From NCBI RefSeq assembly GCF_003347515.1, contig NZ_QEII01000322.1:62001-126000 (forward strand): a DNA stretch of 64,000 bases, in the 5' to 3' direction. The translations under genes were made by a program, and so were the position numbers. The stretch's first letter is position 1; each line of letters begins with the position of its first letter. The notes under the pieces were generated by a model. That model ran no database searches. It was not told the origin of the DNA and saw only the letters and a program-made list of their open reading frames with translations. The DNA comes from Rhodoferax ferrireducens. GTDB lineage: Bacteria; Pseudomonadota; Gammaproteobacteria; Burkholderiales; Burkholderiaceae_C. Shown one piece after another: positions 1 to 8,962 of this stretch.

Positions 1-1
1 C

Positions 2-247
2 GTGATCATGACCCTGCTCGATGTCGCCATGTCCAGCGCGGCCCTCTCCAAATCGGGTTTTCAGCGGGCCGTGGTCACCATCGACATGTCCACCAGTTTT
101 CTCAAGCCGGGTCGCGGACGTCTGGTGGCGCACGGCACGGCGCTGGGCGGCGGGCGATCGGTGTGTTTTTGCGAAGCGCGCATCGAGGATGAGGCCGGTG
201 ACCTCGTGGCCAAGGCCATGGGCACCTTCAAATACGTTCAACCATGA
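2..247 (+). CDS. PaaI-family hotdog thioesterase, C-terminal part (cut by window edge)
   Basis: The frame is open from the first bases, so the N-terminus lies outside the window. The 81 visible residues look like the second half of a hotdog-fold acyl-CoA thioesterase of the PaaI/YdiI type: a helix with alternating small residues (LLDVAMSSAAL), then beta strands with VTIDMSTSFLKPG and a C-terminal AKAMGTFKYV strand. Such enzymes hydrolyse acyl- or aroyl-CoA in the cytoplasm. It lies just upstream of a catabolic acyl-CoA cluster on the same strand, which fits a housekeeping or accessory thioesterase for that pathway. The active-site residues sit in the missing part, so activity cannot be judged. 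Confidence 0.7.
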   Translation: MIMTLLDVAMSSAALSKSGFQRAVVTIDMSTSFLKPGRGRLVAHGTALGGGRSVCFCEARIEDEAGDLVAKAMGTFKYVQP

Positions 248-412
248 TGGGCCGGGTTGGACCGTCGCGTGTCGATCGCTTCCGGTGCTTGAGCGGGTCG
301 CCGCGGCCTGAAGGGGTGCCATCCGGAGCGACGTAACTGGACGACCATGGGTAGGCAAGTGCCCACCCATGGTCGTGAGTTCCGATTTTTTACAACAATG
401 GAGACAAAGACT

Positions 413-1396
413 ATGGACAACCTCAAACTTGTCAAGCGTGCCCGTCGCGGGCTTTCTGCGGCCTTGCTTGGGCTGGTGACATTTGGGCCACTGGCCGTGC
501 AGGCGCAATCCTCACAGCCCGTGAGATTGGTCGTCGGCTATGCCGCAGGCGGCCCGGTGGACGCTGCAGCCCGGCTGTTTGCCCCCGCGCTGGCCAAGGA
601 GCTGGGCATGGTGGTGATTGTGGAAAATAGGCCCGGTGCCGGCGGGGTCTTGGCCGGAAACTCGGTGGCCAAAGCAGTTCCTGACGGACTGCAGTTGTTT
701 TTTGCAGGCAGCCCGACCATTACCATCAGTCCGCACGTCCTGAAGTCCATGTCGTTCAACCCGGTCACAGACCTCAGCCCGATCGCTCCCATTCTCAGTT
801 ATACGAACGTGCTGGTGGTTAGCAAGGACCAGCCCTTCAAAACCATCAAGGAGTTGCTGGTCTACGCCAAAGCCAACCCTGGCAAGCTGACCTATGGCTC
901 GGCCGGCGTGGGGGCTTCGAATCACCTCAGTGGCGAGCTGTTTGCCAAGCGCACTGGCACCGAGTTCAACCACATCCCCTACAAAGGCAATGCCCCGGCC
1001 ATGACCGACGTGATTGGCAGGCAGATCAGCATGATGTTCGACATTGTTGGCAGCGCCCGCAACTACATCACCTCGGGGCGGGTGCGCGCGTTGGCCGTGA
1101 CGTCGCGCGAACGCAATCCTTCGCTGCCCGACGTGCCCTCCATGCGTGAAGAAGGCATTGCTGACTACGAGGTGGGTGGCTGGTTCGGCCTGTACGGCCC
1201 TGCCAAATTGCCGGCTGCCATCGTGGACCGCTATAACGATGCGACACGCAAGGCACTTGCCAACGAAGAGCTGCGCAGCAAGCTGGTCGAGCAGGGATAT
1301 GACTTGTGGTTGGGCGCGCCCAAAACCCTGTCGGACCGAGCCAGCAAGGAGCTGGCCCTGTGGGCCACCGTGACCAAAGGCATTCAGGTGGATTGA
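413..1396 (+). CDS. Bug/TctC-family periplasmic solute-binding receptor
   Basis: Predicted 327-aa periplasmic receptor of the Bordetella uptake gene (Bug) family, which binds carboxylates and is very common in Comamonadaceae. The start at 413 is chosen because it has a GGAG ribosome site nine bases upstream and gives a clean signal peptide (MDNLKLVKRARRG, hydrophobic stretch, AVQAQ cleavage site). The mature part opens with PVRLVVGYAAGGPVD and has NRPGAGG, the two usual Bug ligand-loop signatures. No TctA/TctB membrane genes are adjacent, as is typical for orphan Bug receptors. Its place in front of an acyl-CoA ligase suggests that it captures the acid activated by the downstream enzymes. The ligand is unknown. 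Confidence 0.9.
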   Translation: MDNLKLVKRARRGLSAALLGLVTFGPLAVQAQSSQPVRLVVGYAAGGPVDAAARLFAPALAKELGMVVIVENRPGAGGVLAGNSVAKAVPDGLQLFFAGSPTITISPHVLKSMSFNPVTDLSPIAPILSYTNVLVVSKDQPFKTIKELLVYAKANPGKLTYGSAGVGASNHLSGELFAKRTGTEFNHIPYKGNAPAMTDVIGRQISMMFDIVGSARNYITSGRVRALAVTSRERNPSLPDVPSMREEGIADYEVGGWFGLYGPAKLPAAIVDRYNDATRKALANEELRSKLVEQGYDLWLGAPKTLSDRASKELALWATVTKGIQVD

Positions 1397-1501
1397 GAAG
1401 GCCACGCTTCGTACGCTGTGCGAACCGGTGCGCCTGGGGCGATCACCGGGCCGTGCAGCGATAAGCCGCGATTTCTTTTATCTTTTGCCCCGGAACATTG
1501 C

Positions 1502-3007
1502 ATGACTGATCCCCGTATCCATTCCCTGTTTGAGCAGCGCCTGAAGGATTCTCCCGAGCGGCCGTTCCTGATTCTGCCCGGCACGAGCCTGAGCTACGCC
1601 GCGCTGGGCGCCTGGGTAGAGTTGCTGACGCAGGAACTGCGCGCCGACGGCGTGCTGCCCGGCGACCGGGTCATGATAGTGGCCGAAAACTGCCCCGAGC
1701 ACGTGGCGCTGATCCTGGCCTGCAGCCGCGTGGGCGCCTGGTCTTGCGGCGTCAATGCTCGCATGTCGCCCGGCGAGATCAAGGCCTTTGTCGACAAGGC
1801 CGATCCGCGCGTGACTTACTTCACCATGGGCGTGTCGCCGGCGGCGCAGCAGCATGCCGTGCGCGCCGGCGCGCGGGCCTCGGCGCTCGCCGCCTTGCAG
1901 CGCAGCCCGGTGCGGACCGAGGCGCAGGCCGAACAGGGCGAGCTGGTGCCGCGTGTGGCGGCGGTGATCTTTACCTCGGGCACCACCGGCGCGCCCAAAG
2001 GCGTGCTGGTGACCCATGCCGGGCTGCTGCAGTTTGCGCGCCTGTCCGCCGCTTCGCGGGGCCTGGGGCCGGACGACCTGTCTTACGCCTACGTGCCGAT
2101 GACGCATATTTTCGGGTTAGGCACCGTGCTGATGGCCTCGCTGCACGCTGGCGCGAGTCTCGTGATGCGCAGTCACTTCGACCCTGCGGACGTGTTTGAT
2201 GCGCTGGCCCGCCTGGGCGTGTCCAACCTGCAAGGGCCGCCCGCCATGTTCACGCGCCTGCTGGCCTGGCTGGACGAAGCTGGCATCGCCAGGCCGAACT
2301 GCCCCCGGCTGCGCTATGTCTACACGGGCGCCGCGCCGCTGGACCTGGCGCTCAAGCAGGCGGTCGAGGCCCGCTTTGGCCAGCCGCTACACCACGGCTA
2401 CGGCATGTCGGAATACGCCGGCGCGCTGTGCCTGACCCCGCGCGGCGTGGCCCGCACCGACACCTCGGCCGGTTACCCGGTGGAAGGGGCGGAGCTGCGC
2501 ATCGTCGACAGCGAAGGCAGCGAGCTGCCCGCTGGCGAGCGCGGCGAGATCTGGATGCGTGGCGTGGGCCTGATGCCCGGCTACCTGCGCGACGAGGCGG
2601 CCACGGCCCAGGTGATGCGCCCCGGCGGCTGGTACGCCAGCGGCGACATCGGCTACCTCGCGCCGGATGGCGCGCTGTTCGTGGTGGGCCGGCTCAAGGA
2701 GATGATCATCCGCTCCGGCTTCAATGTGTACCCGGGTGAAGTGGAGACGGTGCTCAACCGCTTTGACGGCATCCAGCGCAGCGCCGTGGTCGGGCGGCGC
2801 GAGTCCGACGGCAACGAGGAAATCCTCGCCTTCGTCGAGACCGCGTCCGGCACGGTGCTGGACATGGCGGCCCTGCAGGCCTTCATCCGGGAGAACCTGG
2901 CGCCGTACAAACGGCCGGCGCGGGTCGTGCCGATCACGTCGCTGCCGATGACCCACAGCGGCAAGGTGCTCAAACGCAGCCTGCTTGAACTGTATCCACA
3001 ACCTTGA
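1502..3007 (+). CDS. Class I adenylate-forming acyl-CoA ligase
   Basis: 501-aa AMP-binding enzyme that activates a carboxylic acid to its CoA thioester through an acyl-adenylate. The phosphate loop FTSGTTGAPKG is near residue 155. The A5 motif HGYGMSEY, the A7 hinge region with YASGDIGYL, the A8 stretch GRLKEMIIRSGFNVYPGEVE and the C-terminal lysine motif THSGKVLKR are all present, so it should be active. The start at 1502 gives the usual N-terminus; the frame is open further upstream but without a good start. It ends a few bases before the acyl-CoA dehydrogenase. This is the likely first step of the 413-8420 cluster. Its substrate cannot be read from sequence; small aliphatic or dicarboxylic acids are plausible. 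Confidence 0.9.
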   Translation: MTDPRIHSLFEQRLKDSPERPFLILPGTSLSYAALGAWVELLTQELRADGVLPGDRVMIVAENCPEHVALILACSRVGAWSCGVNARMSPGEIKAFVDKADPRVTYFTMGVSPAAQQHAVRAGARASALAALQRSPVRTEAQAEQGELVPRVAAVIFTSGTTGAPKGVLVTHAGLLQFARLSAASRGLGPDDLSYAYVPMTHIFGLGTVLMASLHAGASLVMRSHFDPADVFDALARLGVSNLQGPPAMFTRLLAWLDEAGIARPNCPRLRYVYTGAAPLDLALKQAVEARFGQPLHHGYGMSEYAGALCLTPRGVARTDTSAGYPVEGAELRIVDSEGSELPAGERGEIWMRGVGLMPGYLRDEAATAQVMRPGGWYASGDIGYLAPDGALFVVGRLKEMIIRSGFNVYPGEVETVLNRFDGIQRSAVVGRRESDGNEEILAFVETASGTVLDMAALQAFIRENLAPYKRPARVVPITSLPMTHSGKVLKRSLLELYPQP

Positions 3008-3015
3008 GTCTATCC

Positions 3016-4185
3016 ATGAAAACCCACATTCCGTCCCACGATGCCCACCAGGAGATGCGCGAAGCCCTGCGCGGCATGTTCGCCAGTTTTGATTCAGCCT
3101 ACTGGCAAAAAGTCGATCATGAGCGCGGCTACCCCGAAGCCTTTGTCAATGCGTTGACCGAGGCCGGCTGGCTGGCTGCGCTGATACCGGCCGAGTACGG
3201 CGGCTCGGGCCTGGGCTTGGCCGAAGCCTCGGTGATCATGGAAGAGATCAACTTCGCCGGCGGCAACGCCGGCGCCTGCCACGGCCAGATGTACAACATG
3301 GGCACCTTGCTGCGCCATGGCTCGGACGCGCAGAAAAAACGCTATCTGCCCAAAATCGCCAGCGGCGAGTTGCGCCTGCAGTCCATGGCCGTGACCGAAC
3401 CGACCACCGGCACCGACACCACGCAGCTCAAGACCGTCGCCGTCAAGAAAGGCGACAAGTACGTGGTCAACGGGCAAAAGGTGTGGATCTCGCGCATCCA
3501 GCACTCCGACCTGATGATCCTGCTGGCCCGCACCACGCCGCTGGCCGAGGTCAAGCGCAAGTCCGAAGGCATGTCGATCTTCATCGTCAATCTGAAAGAT
3601 GCCATCGGCCAGGGCATGGCGGTGCAGCCGATTGCCAACATGGTGAACCACGAGACCAATGAAGTTTTCTTCGACAACCTGGAAATCCCCGCGGAAAACC
3701 TGATTGGCGAGGAAGGCAAGGGCTTCAAGTACATCCTGGACGGCCTGAACGCCGAGCGCACCCTGATTGCCGCCGAATGCATTGGCGACGCCTACTGGTT
3801 CCTGGACAAGGCGCGGCGCTACGCCAGCGAGCGCATGGTGTTCAACCGCCCGATCGGCCAGAACCAGGGCGTGCAGTTCCCGATGGCCGAGGCCTACATC
3901 GAAACCGAGGCCGCCAACCTGATGCGCTTCAAGGCCTGCGCGCTGTTTGACGCCGGCCAGCCCTGCGGCGCCGAGGCCAACATGGCCAAGTACCTGGCTG
4001 CCAAGGCCTCCTGGGAGGCGGCCAATATGTGCCTGCAAACCCACGGCGGCTTTGGCTTTGCCTGCGAATACGATGTGGAGCGCAAGTTCCGCGAGACCCG
4101 GTTGTACCAGGTCGCGCCCATTTCCACCAACCTGATCCTGAGCTACGTGGCCGAGCATGTGCTCGGGCTGCCCCGTTCATTTTGA
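3016..4185 (+). CDS. Acyl-CoA dehydrogenase
   Basis: 389-aa flavoprotein of the acyl-CoA dehydrogenase superfamily, which oxidises the alpha-beta bond of an acyl-CoA and passes electrons to ETF. Visible signatures are AVTEPTTGTDTTQLKT (middle beta domain), VNGQKVWIS, and the C-terminal CLQTHGGFGFACEYDVER segment that carries FAD contacts. The helical N-terminal domain contains IPAEYGGSGLGL. The ATG at 3016 is preferred; a TTG at 3004 overlaps the ligase stop. The stop is followed after 11 bases by the CoA-transferase start, so the genes are probably co-transcribed. The catalytic base was not assigned, so chain-length preference is open. Confidence 0.9.
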   Translation: MKTHIPSHDAHQEMREALRGMFASFDSAYWQKVDHERGYPEAFVNALTEAGWLAALIPAEYGGSGLGLAEASVIMEEINFAGGNAGACHGQMYNMGTLLRHGSDAQKKRYLPKIASGELRLQSMAVTEPTTGTDTTQLKTVAVKKGDKYVVNGQKVWISRIQHSDLMILLARTTPLAEVKRKSEGMSIFIVNLKDAIGQGMAVQPIANMVNHETNEVFFDNLEIPAENLIGEEGKGFKYILDGLNAERTLIAAECIGDAYWFLDKARRYASERMVFNRPIGQNQGVQFPMAEAYIETEAANLMRFKACALFDAGQPCGAEANMAKYLAAKASWEAANMCLQTHGGFGFACEYDVERKFRETRLYQVAPISTNLILSYVAEHVLGLPRSF

Positions 4186-4196
4186 AAGACATTGCC

Positions 4197-5372
4197 ATGC
4201 GTCCATTGGAAGGAATGTTGGTCGTCACCCTGGAGCACGCGATTGCCGCGCCGTTCTGCACCCGTCAGCTCGCTGACCTGGGCGCGCGCGTCATCAAGGT
4301 CGAGCGTCCGGGTGAGGGCGATTTCGCCCGCGCCTATGACACACGGGCCCACGGCTCGGCCTCGCACTTTGTCTGGTGCAACCGCTCCAAGGAAAGCCTG
4401 ACGCTCGACCTGAAAAATCCCGAGGCCCGCGCCGTGCTGCAAAAGCTGGTGCAGCGGGCCGACGTGCTGGTGCAAAATCTGGCCCCCGGCGCTGCTGCGC
4501 GCATGGGGCTGGACCATGCCAGCCTGGCGCCGGTCAACCCCGGCATCGTGGTGTGCGACATCTCCGGCTATGGCGACGGCGGCCCCTACACCGAGAAAAA
4601 AGCCTACGACCTGCTGATCCAGAGCGAAGCCGGTTTTGTGTCGGTCACCGGCACGCCCGAGCACCCTTCCAAGGCGGGCCTGTCGATTGCCGACATCGCC
4701 GCCGGCATGTACGCCTACAGCAGCGTGCTGGCCGCCTTGCTGCAGCGCGGGCGCACCGGGCGCGGCCAGCGGCTCGAAATTTCCATGCTCGAAGCCATGT
4801 CCGAATGGATGGGCTTTCCGCTCTACTACACGCTGGACGGCCAGCCGCCGCCGCCGCGCGCCGGCGCCTCGCACGCCGCCATTTACCCCTACGGCCCGTT
4901 TACCTGCGGCGACGGCAAGCAGGTGGTGCTGGCGGTGCAGCATGACCGCGAATGGGCCACCTTCTGCAACCAGGTGCTGCAGTTGCCCGAGCTGACCGCC
5001 CAGTACCTGGGCAACGCCAACCGGCTGGCCCAGCGCGAGCCACTGCGCAAGATCATCGAAGGCGTGTGCGCCACCCTGACCGCGGCGCAACTGGTCGTGC
5101 GGCTGGACGCGGCGCAAATCGCCAACGGCCAACTCAACGAGATGGCCGACCTGTGGAAGCATCCGCAACTGGCGGCGCGCGGGCGCTGGACCGAGATCGA
5201 CTCGCCCGGCGGCCCGCTGCCCGCGCTGTACCCGCCGCACCATCTCAGCGGCAGCGAGCCGCCGCCCATGGGACCGGTGCCGGCGCTGGGCCAGCACACC
5301 GAAGCCATCCTGACCGAACTCGGCTACGGCGCGACTGACATCGCCCGGCTGCGTGCGGACCAAGCCATCTGA
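4197..5372 (+). CDS. CaiB/BaiF-family (class III) CoA-transferase
   Basis: 391-aa enzyme of the formyl-CoA transferase/CaiB-BaiF family, which moves CoA between carboxylates through an aspartyl-CoA intermediate. The opening MRPLEGMLVVTLEHAIAAPF, the ADLGARVIKVERPGEGD block and SLTLDLKNPEARAVLQKLV are family hallmarks. The conserved aspartate of the SIADIAAGMYAY motif near residue 166 is the expected nucleophile. The start at 4197 leaves 11 bases after the dehydrogenase stop. Together with the CitE-like and citryl-CoA-lyase-like genes it suggests activation of a C4-C6 dicarboxylate such as a methylsuccinate, mesaconate or citramalate type acid. That substrate is inference. Confidence 0.88.
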   Translation: MRPLEGMLVVTLEHAIAAPFCTRQLADLGARVIKVERPGEGDFARAYDTRAHGSASHFVWCNRSKESLTLDLKNPEARAVLQKLVQRADVLVQNLAPGAAARMGLDHASLAPVNPGIVVCDISGYGDGGPYTEKKAYDLLIQSEAGFVSVTGTPEHPSKAGLSIADIAAGMYAYSSVLAALLQRGRTGRGQRLEISMLEAMSEWMGFPLYYTLDGQPPPPRAGASHAAIYPYGPFTCGDGKQVVLAVQHDREWATFCNQVLQLPELTAQYLGNANRLAQREPLRKIIEGVCATLTAAQLVVRLDAAQIANGQLNEMADLWKHPQLAARGRWTEIDSPGGPLPALYPPHHLSGSEPPPMGPVPALGQHTEAILTELGYGATDIARLRADQAI

Positions 5373-5388
5373 GCGCGAGATCGACACC

Positions 5389-6759
5389 ATGACCCTGGAT
5401 ACAAACCCGAGCGCGACGCTGGCCGCCATTGCCGCCGGCCTGCAATTTGACACCATTCCGGCGCCGGTGGTGCGCCGCACCGAAGACCTGTTCCTCGACT
5501 GGTATGCCTCGGCGCTGGCGGGCAAGGGCGCGCGGCCGGTCGAAGCCATCGAGGCCTACGCCCGCAGCATGGGGCCGGACGCCGGCCATGCCGAGGTGCT
5601 GATCTCGCGCCGCATGACTTCGCCGCATTTCGCGGCCATGGTCAACGCCGCGGCCTCGCACTTTGCCGAACAGGACGACGTCCACAACGGCTCGGTGTTC
5701 CACCCCGCGGCGGTGGTGTTCCCGGCCGCGCTGGCGGTGGCGCAGGAGATCGGTGCCAGCGGCCGCGAGTTCCTGGCCGCTGTGGTGGCCGGTTACGAAG
5801 TCGGCATTCGCGTGGGCGAGTTCCTGGGTCGCGCGCACTACCGCATCTTCCACACCACGGCCACGGCGGGCACACTGGCCGCCGCCGCCGCTGCCGGGCG
5901 CTTGCTGAAACTGGACGCCACCGCCATGCTGCACGCCTTCGGCAGCGCCGGCACGCAGGCCGCTGGGTTGTGGGAGTTCTTGCGCGACGCCGCCGACTCC
6001 AAGCAACTGCACACCGCGCACGCCGCGTCCTGCGGCCTGGCCTCGGCCTACCTGGCACGAAGCGGTTTTACCGGCGCGCGCCAGATTCTGGAAGGCGCGC
6101 AGGGCATGGCCGCAGGCATGTCGAGCGACGCCGATCCGGCGCGCCTGACCGACCGCCTGGGCCAGCGCTGGGCCACGGCGGAAACCTCGTTCAAATACCA
6201 CGCCTCGTGCCGCCACACCCACCCCAGCGCCGATGCGCTGCTGGCGCTGATGCAGGCGCACGGCGTGAAAGCCGACGACATTGAGAGCGTCACCACCCAT
6301 GTGCACCAGGGCGCCATTGACGTGCTGGGCCGCGTCACCGTGCCCGCCACCGTGCACCAGGCCAAATTCTCCATGGGCACGGTGCTGGCGCTGGCGGCCG
6401 AATACGGCTTTGCCGGGCTGAATGAATTCGAGCAGCATTACCTCGCCCCGCGTGTGGCCGCCCTGCGCGACCGCGTGACCATGCAGCTCGACGCCGAGGT
6501 CGATCAGGCCTACCCGCAGCGCTGGATCGGCAAGGTGACGGTGACGACGCGCGACGGCCGCACGCTGAATGCGCGGGTCGACGAGCCCAAGGGCGACCCC
6601 GGCAACACCCTGACCCGCGCCGAGCTCGAAGACAAGGCGCAGCGCCTGGCGGCTTACGGCCAGGGGGCCACGCCGGCCGAGATGCAGGCGCTGATTGCCC
6701 GCGTCTGGGCCGTGGCCGATGCGCCGCGCATGGACCGCTGGCTGGTGGCACGCGCATGA
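5389..6759 (+). CDS. MmgE/PrpD family protein (2-methylcitrate dehydratase-like)
   Basis: 456-aa member of the MmgE/PrpD family, whose known members dehydrate 2-methylcitrate or act on related tricarboxylates. Recognisable parts are the helical core with the lid, the block HFAEQDDVHNGSVFHPAAVVFPAALA (read in two pieces around residues 88-110), FKYHASCRHTHPSADALL and the C-terminal small domain. The ATG at 5389 begins shortly after the CoA-transferase stop at 5372. The following lyase starts inside its last codons (ATGA at 6756), indicating translational coupling. No prpB/prpC pair is adjacent, so it is not a standard methylcitrate operon and the physiological substrate is uncertain. Confidence 0.85.
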   Translation: MTLDTNPSATLAAIAAGLQFDTIPAPVVRRTEDLFLDWYASALAGKGARPVEAIEAYARSMGPDAGHAEVLISRRMTSPHFAAMVNAAASHFAEQDDVHNGSVFHPAAVVFPAALAVAQEIGASGREFLAAVVAGYEVGIRVGEFLGRAHYRIFHTTATAGTLAAAAAAGRLLKLDATAMLHAFGSAGTQAAGLWEFLRDAADSKQLHTAHAASCGLASAYLARSGFTGARQILEGAQGMAAGMSSDADPARLTDRLGQRWATAETSFKYHASCRHTHPSADALLALMQAHGVKADDIESVTTHVHQGAIDVLGRVTVPATVHQAKFSMGTVLALAAEYGFAGLNEFEQHYLAPRVAALRDRVTMQLDAEVDQAYPQRWIGKVTVTTRDGRTLNARVDEPKGDPGNTLTRAELEDKAQRLAAYGQGATPAEMQALIARVWAVADAPRMDRWLVARA

Positions 6760-7595
6760 CGGCCCATACCTCTGGCCTGAAGGCTTTGCCGCACGCCTAC
6801 CTTTTTGTGCCCGCCGACCGGCCCGAGCGCATTGCCAAGGCCTGCGCCAGCGGCGCCGACGCGGTCATCGTCGATCTGGAAGACGCCGTGGCCCCCGAGG
6901 CCAAAGTGCGCGCGCGCGAGGTGCTGGCGGCGCTGCTGGACGAGGCCGCGCCGCTGGTGGTGCGCATCAACGCCGCGGGCACGCCCTGGTTTGACGACGA
7001 CCTGGCGCTGTGTCGTCACCCCGGCGTGGCCGCGCTCATGCTGCCCAAGGCCGAGGGCCGCGACGCCGTCTGCACCGTGGTCGAGGCCACCGGCAAGGAC
7101 GTGTTGCCGATCATCGAGTCGGCGCGCGGCCTGCATGAGATGCACAACATCGCACGCGTGCCGGGCGTGATCCGGCTGGCTTTTGGCAGCGTCGATCTGG
7201 CGCTCGACCTGGGCATCGACTGTGACCCCGACGGCGCGGAAATCGAGCTGCTGGCCTTCCGCTCCCAACTGGTGCTGGCCTCGCGCCTGGCTGCGCTGGC
7301 CGCGCCGGTGGATGGTGTGAGCACCGCCATCCACGACCCGCAGCGCCTGCAGGCGGATGCGCAGCGCTCACGGCGTCTGGGCTTTGGCGCCAAGCTGTGC
7401 ATCCACCCCCAGCAGGTGGCCGCCGTGCAGGCGGTGTTCGTCCCCAGCCCGCAGCGCATCACCTGGGCACGCCGCGTGTGTGAAGCCTTTGCCGCCGCCG
7501 GCGGCGCCGCCGTGGCCGTGGACGGCCAGATGGTGGACCTGCCGGTGGTCCAGCGCGCGCGCGCCGTGCTGCGCGACGCAGGCCTGAATGCCTGA
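6756..7595 (+). CDS. CitE-like CoA lyase (HpcH/HpaI aldolase superfamily)
   Basis: 279-aa TIM-barrel lyase similar to CitE and to malyl-/citramalyl-CoA lyases, which cleave 3-hydroxy-acyl-CoA into acetyl-CoA and an oxo-acid with a divalent metal. The FVPADRPERIAKA opening, the metal-site region IVDLEDAVAPEAK, the arginine strand VVRINA, the glutamate motif IIESARGLHEMHNIA and the closing KLCIHPQQVAAV are all present. It overlaps the PrpD-like gene by ATGA. It lacks the long C-terminal region of plant-type malyl-CoA lyases and is of normal bacterial CitE length. It may supply acetyl-CoA from a CoA-activated hydroxy-diacid made by the upstream genes. Confidence 0.85.
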   Translation: MTAHTSGLKALPHAYLFVPADRPERIAKACASGADAVIVDLEDAVAPEAKVRAREVLAALLDEAAPLVVRINAAGTPWFDDDLALCRHPGVAALMLPKAEGRDAVCTVVEATGKDVLPIIESARGLHEMHNIARVPGVIRLAFGSVDLALDLGIDCDPDGAEIELLAFRSQLVLASRLAALAAPVDGVSTAIHDPQRLQADAQRSRRLGFGAKLCIHPQQVAAVQAVFVPSPQRITWARRVCEAFAAAGGAAVAVDGQMVDLPVVQRARAVLRDAGLNA

Positions 7596-7631
7596 TTTTT
7601 TGACCCCACCCCCAACCGACTGGAATTTCTT

Positions 7632-8420
7632 ATGACCCGCAAAACCAAACCCATCCGCTCCGACATTGCCTGGAGCACGCCCGACCGTATCGAAGTGCAT
7701 GGCAAGAGCCTGCCGGATGAAATCCTCGGCCATCTCAACCTGGGCGACATGGCCTTTTTGCAGATCGCCGGGCGCATGCCGACGCCGCAGGAATCCAACG
7801 TGTTCAACGCCATTGCGGTAACGCTGGTCGAGCACGGCATCACGCCCAGCGCCCTGGTCGCGCGCCTGACCTACGCCGGTGCGCCCGAATCGCTGCAGGC
7901 GGCTGTGGCGGCCGGCTTGTGCGGCCTGGGCAGCGTGTTCGTCGGCAGCACCGAAGGCACCGCCAAAATGCTCTACGAAGCCCTGCCGCCTGGAACGAAA
8001 GGGGCGGACCTGGAGCGCATCGCCATCGACACCGTGGCCGCTTTTCGCGCCCGCGGCCAGATCATCCCCGGCCTGGGCCATCCGCTGCACAAGCCGGTCG
8101 ATCCGCGCGCGCCGCGCCTGTTCCAGATCGCCAAAGAGAACGATTTTTCCGGCGACTACATCCGGCTCGAACAACTGATCTGCGCCGAGGCCGAGCGTGT
8201 CGCTGGCAAGATGCTGCCGGTCAACGCCACCGGCGCCATCGGTGCCATCTGCTGCGAGCTTGGGCTGCCCTGGAAGATCGTGCGCGGCATCGGCGTGCTG
8301 GCGCGCGCCATCGGGCTGGTGGGGCACATCCTGGAAGAAAGCAAGAACCCGATGGCAGTCGAGATTTGGCAGCGAGTCGAAGACGAGGCCACCCAGCACA
8401 TCAGACCACAAGGCGCCTGA
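7632..8420 (+). CDS. Citryl-CoA lyase-like (short citrate synthase-fold protein)
   Basis: 262-aa protein of the short citrate-synthase-like family often annotated as citryl-CoA lyase. Key sequence is GQIIPGLGHPLHKPVDPRAP, which matches the citrate synthase active-site loop with the catalytic His and the DPR turn, and the C-terminal PWKIVRGIGVLARAIGLVGHILEE helices. It is well short of the roughly 400-aa full citrate synthases. It follows the CitE-like gene by 36 bases and closes the catabolic cluster. A role in condensing or cleaving a citryl-type CoA ester is inferred from fold and neighbours; direction is unknown. The stop is followed at once by a foreign bioB fragment. Confidence 0.8.
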   Translation: MTRKTKPIRSDIAWSTPDRIEVHGKSLPDEILGHLNLGDMAFLQIAGRMPTPQESNVFNAIAVTLVEHGITPSALVARLTYAGAPESLQAAVAAGLCGLGSVFVGSTEGTAKMLYEALPPGTKGADLERIAIDTVAAFRARGQIIPGLGHPLHKPVDPRAPRLFQIAKENDFSGDYIRLEQLICAEAERVAGKMLPVNATGAIGAICCELGLPWKIVRGIGVLARAIGLVGHILEESKNPMAVEIWQRVEDEATQHIRPQGA

Positions 8421-8535
8421 CGCGCTGTGGCTGGTCAAATTCGATTTCCAGGGTGACAAGTTGCTCACTACCCGTAACTCCGACTGGGCCAGCGATCGAC
8501 GCCTGTTTGATACCCTGGGGCTGATGGCCCGCTGA
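8421..8535 (+). pseudogene. bioB 3' fragment
   Basis: In the frame ending at 8535 the sequence reads GDKLLTTRNSDWASDRRLF and then DTLGLMAR. The first part is the C-terminal end of biotin synthase, matching [19 protein letters not shown] in the intact bioB at 17107-18144. There is no start and no radical-SAM domain, so only the last 30 or so residues remain. It directly follows the citryl-CoA lyase stop and directly precedes a broken panD. The sequence differs from the local bioB, so it is probably the leftover of another bio locus rather than a recent copy of it. Confidence 0.7.
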
Positions 8536-8555
8536 ACTCCTTTGAAGGTGAAACC

Positions 8556-8941
8556 ATGTACCGTACCCTCCTCAAGTCCAAGATCCACCGCGTCACAGTA
8601 ACGGCATGCGAACTGCATTACGAGGGCTCCTGCGCGATCGACGAGGATCTGATGGATGCTCCGATCTGCGCGAGAACGAGCAAATCCACATCTGGAATAT
8701 CGCCAACGGCGAACGCTTCATCACCTATGTCATCCGTGCCGAACGCGCAAGCGGGATCATCCCCCTTAACGGCTCGGCCGTGCGTCGCGCCGTAGTGGGC
8801 GATCTGGTGATCATTGCCGCGTTCGGGCTGGTGGCGGAGACCGATCTCGACAGCGCCCAGCCGCGACTGGTTTTTGTGGATACCGACAACCGGATACGCG
8901 AACTGAGATCGACGATTCCGGTCCAGCGCGCAGAGGGCTGA
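8556..8941 (+). pseudogene. panD: Second panD copy, broken by a one-base frameshift
   Basis: The first frame gives [15 protein letters not shown] and [14 protein letters not shown], including the Gly-Ser self-cleavage site of aspartate decarboxylase. After about base 8663 the homology continues in another frame with [19 protein letters not shown], then [18 protein letters not shown] and PRLVFVDTDN. A single base missing near 8660-8667, against the intact panD at 13378, explains the shift. The rest is full length, so the damage looks recent. A sequencing error cannot be excluded from the sequence alone. It follows the bioB fragment by 20 bases. Confidence 0.85.
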
Positions 8942-8962
8942 AAGAGAATGCGTTAGAGTTTT

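Noticed and set aside
512-1405. Long minus-strand frame opposite the Bug receptor
   Set aside because: Shadow of the receptor gene; His/Gly/Gln-rich antisense composition.
4143-5549. Long minus-strand open frame opposite the CoA-transferase
   Set aside because: High-GC shadow of a clearly conserved + strand gene; no family signature and a composition typical of antisense frames.
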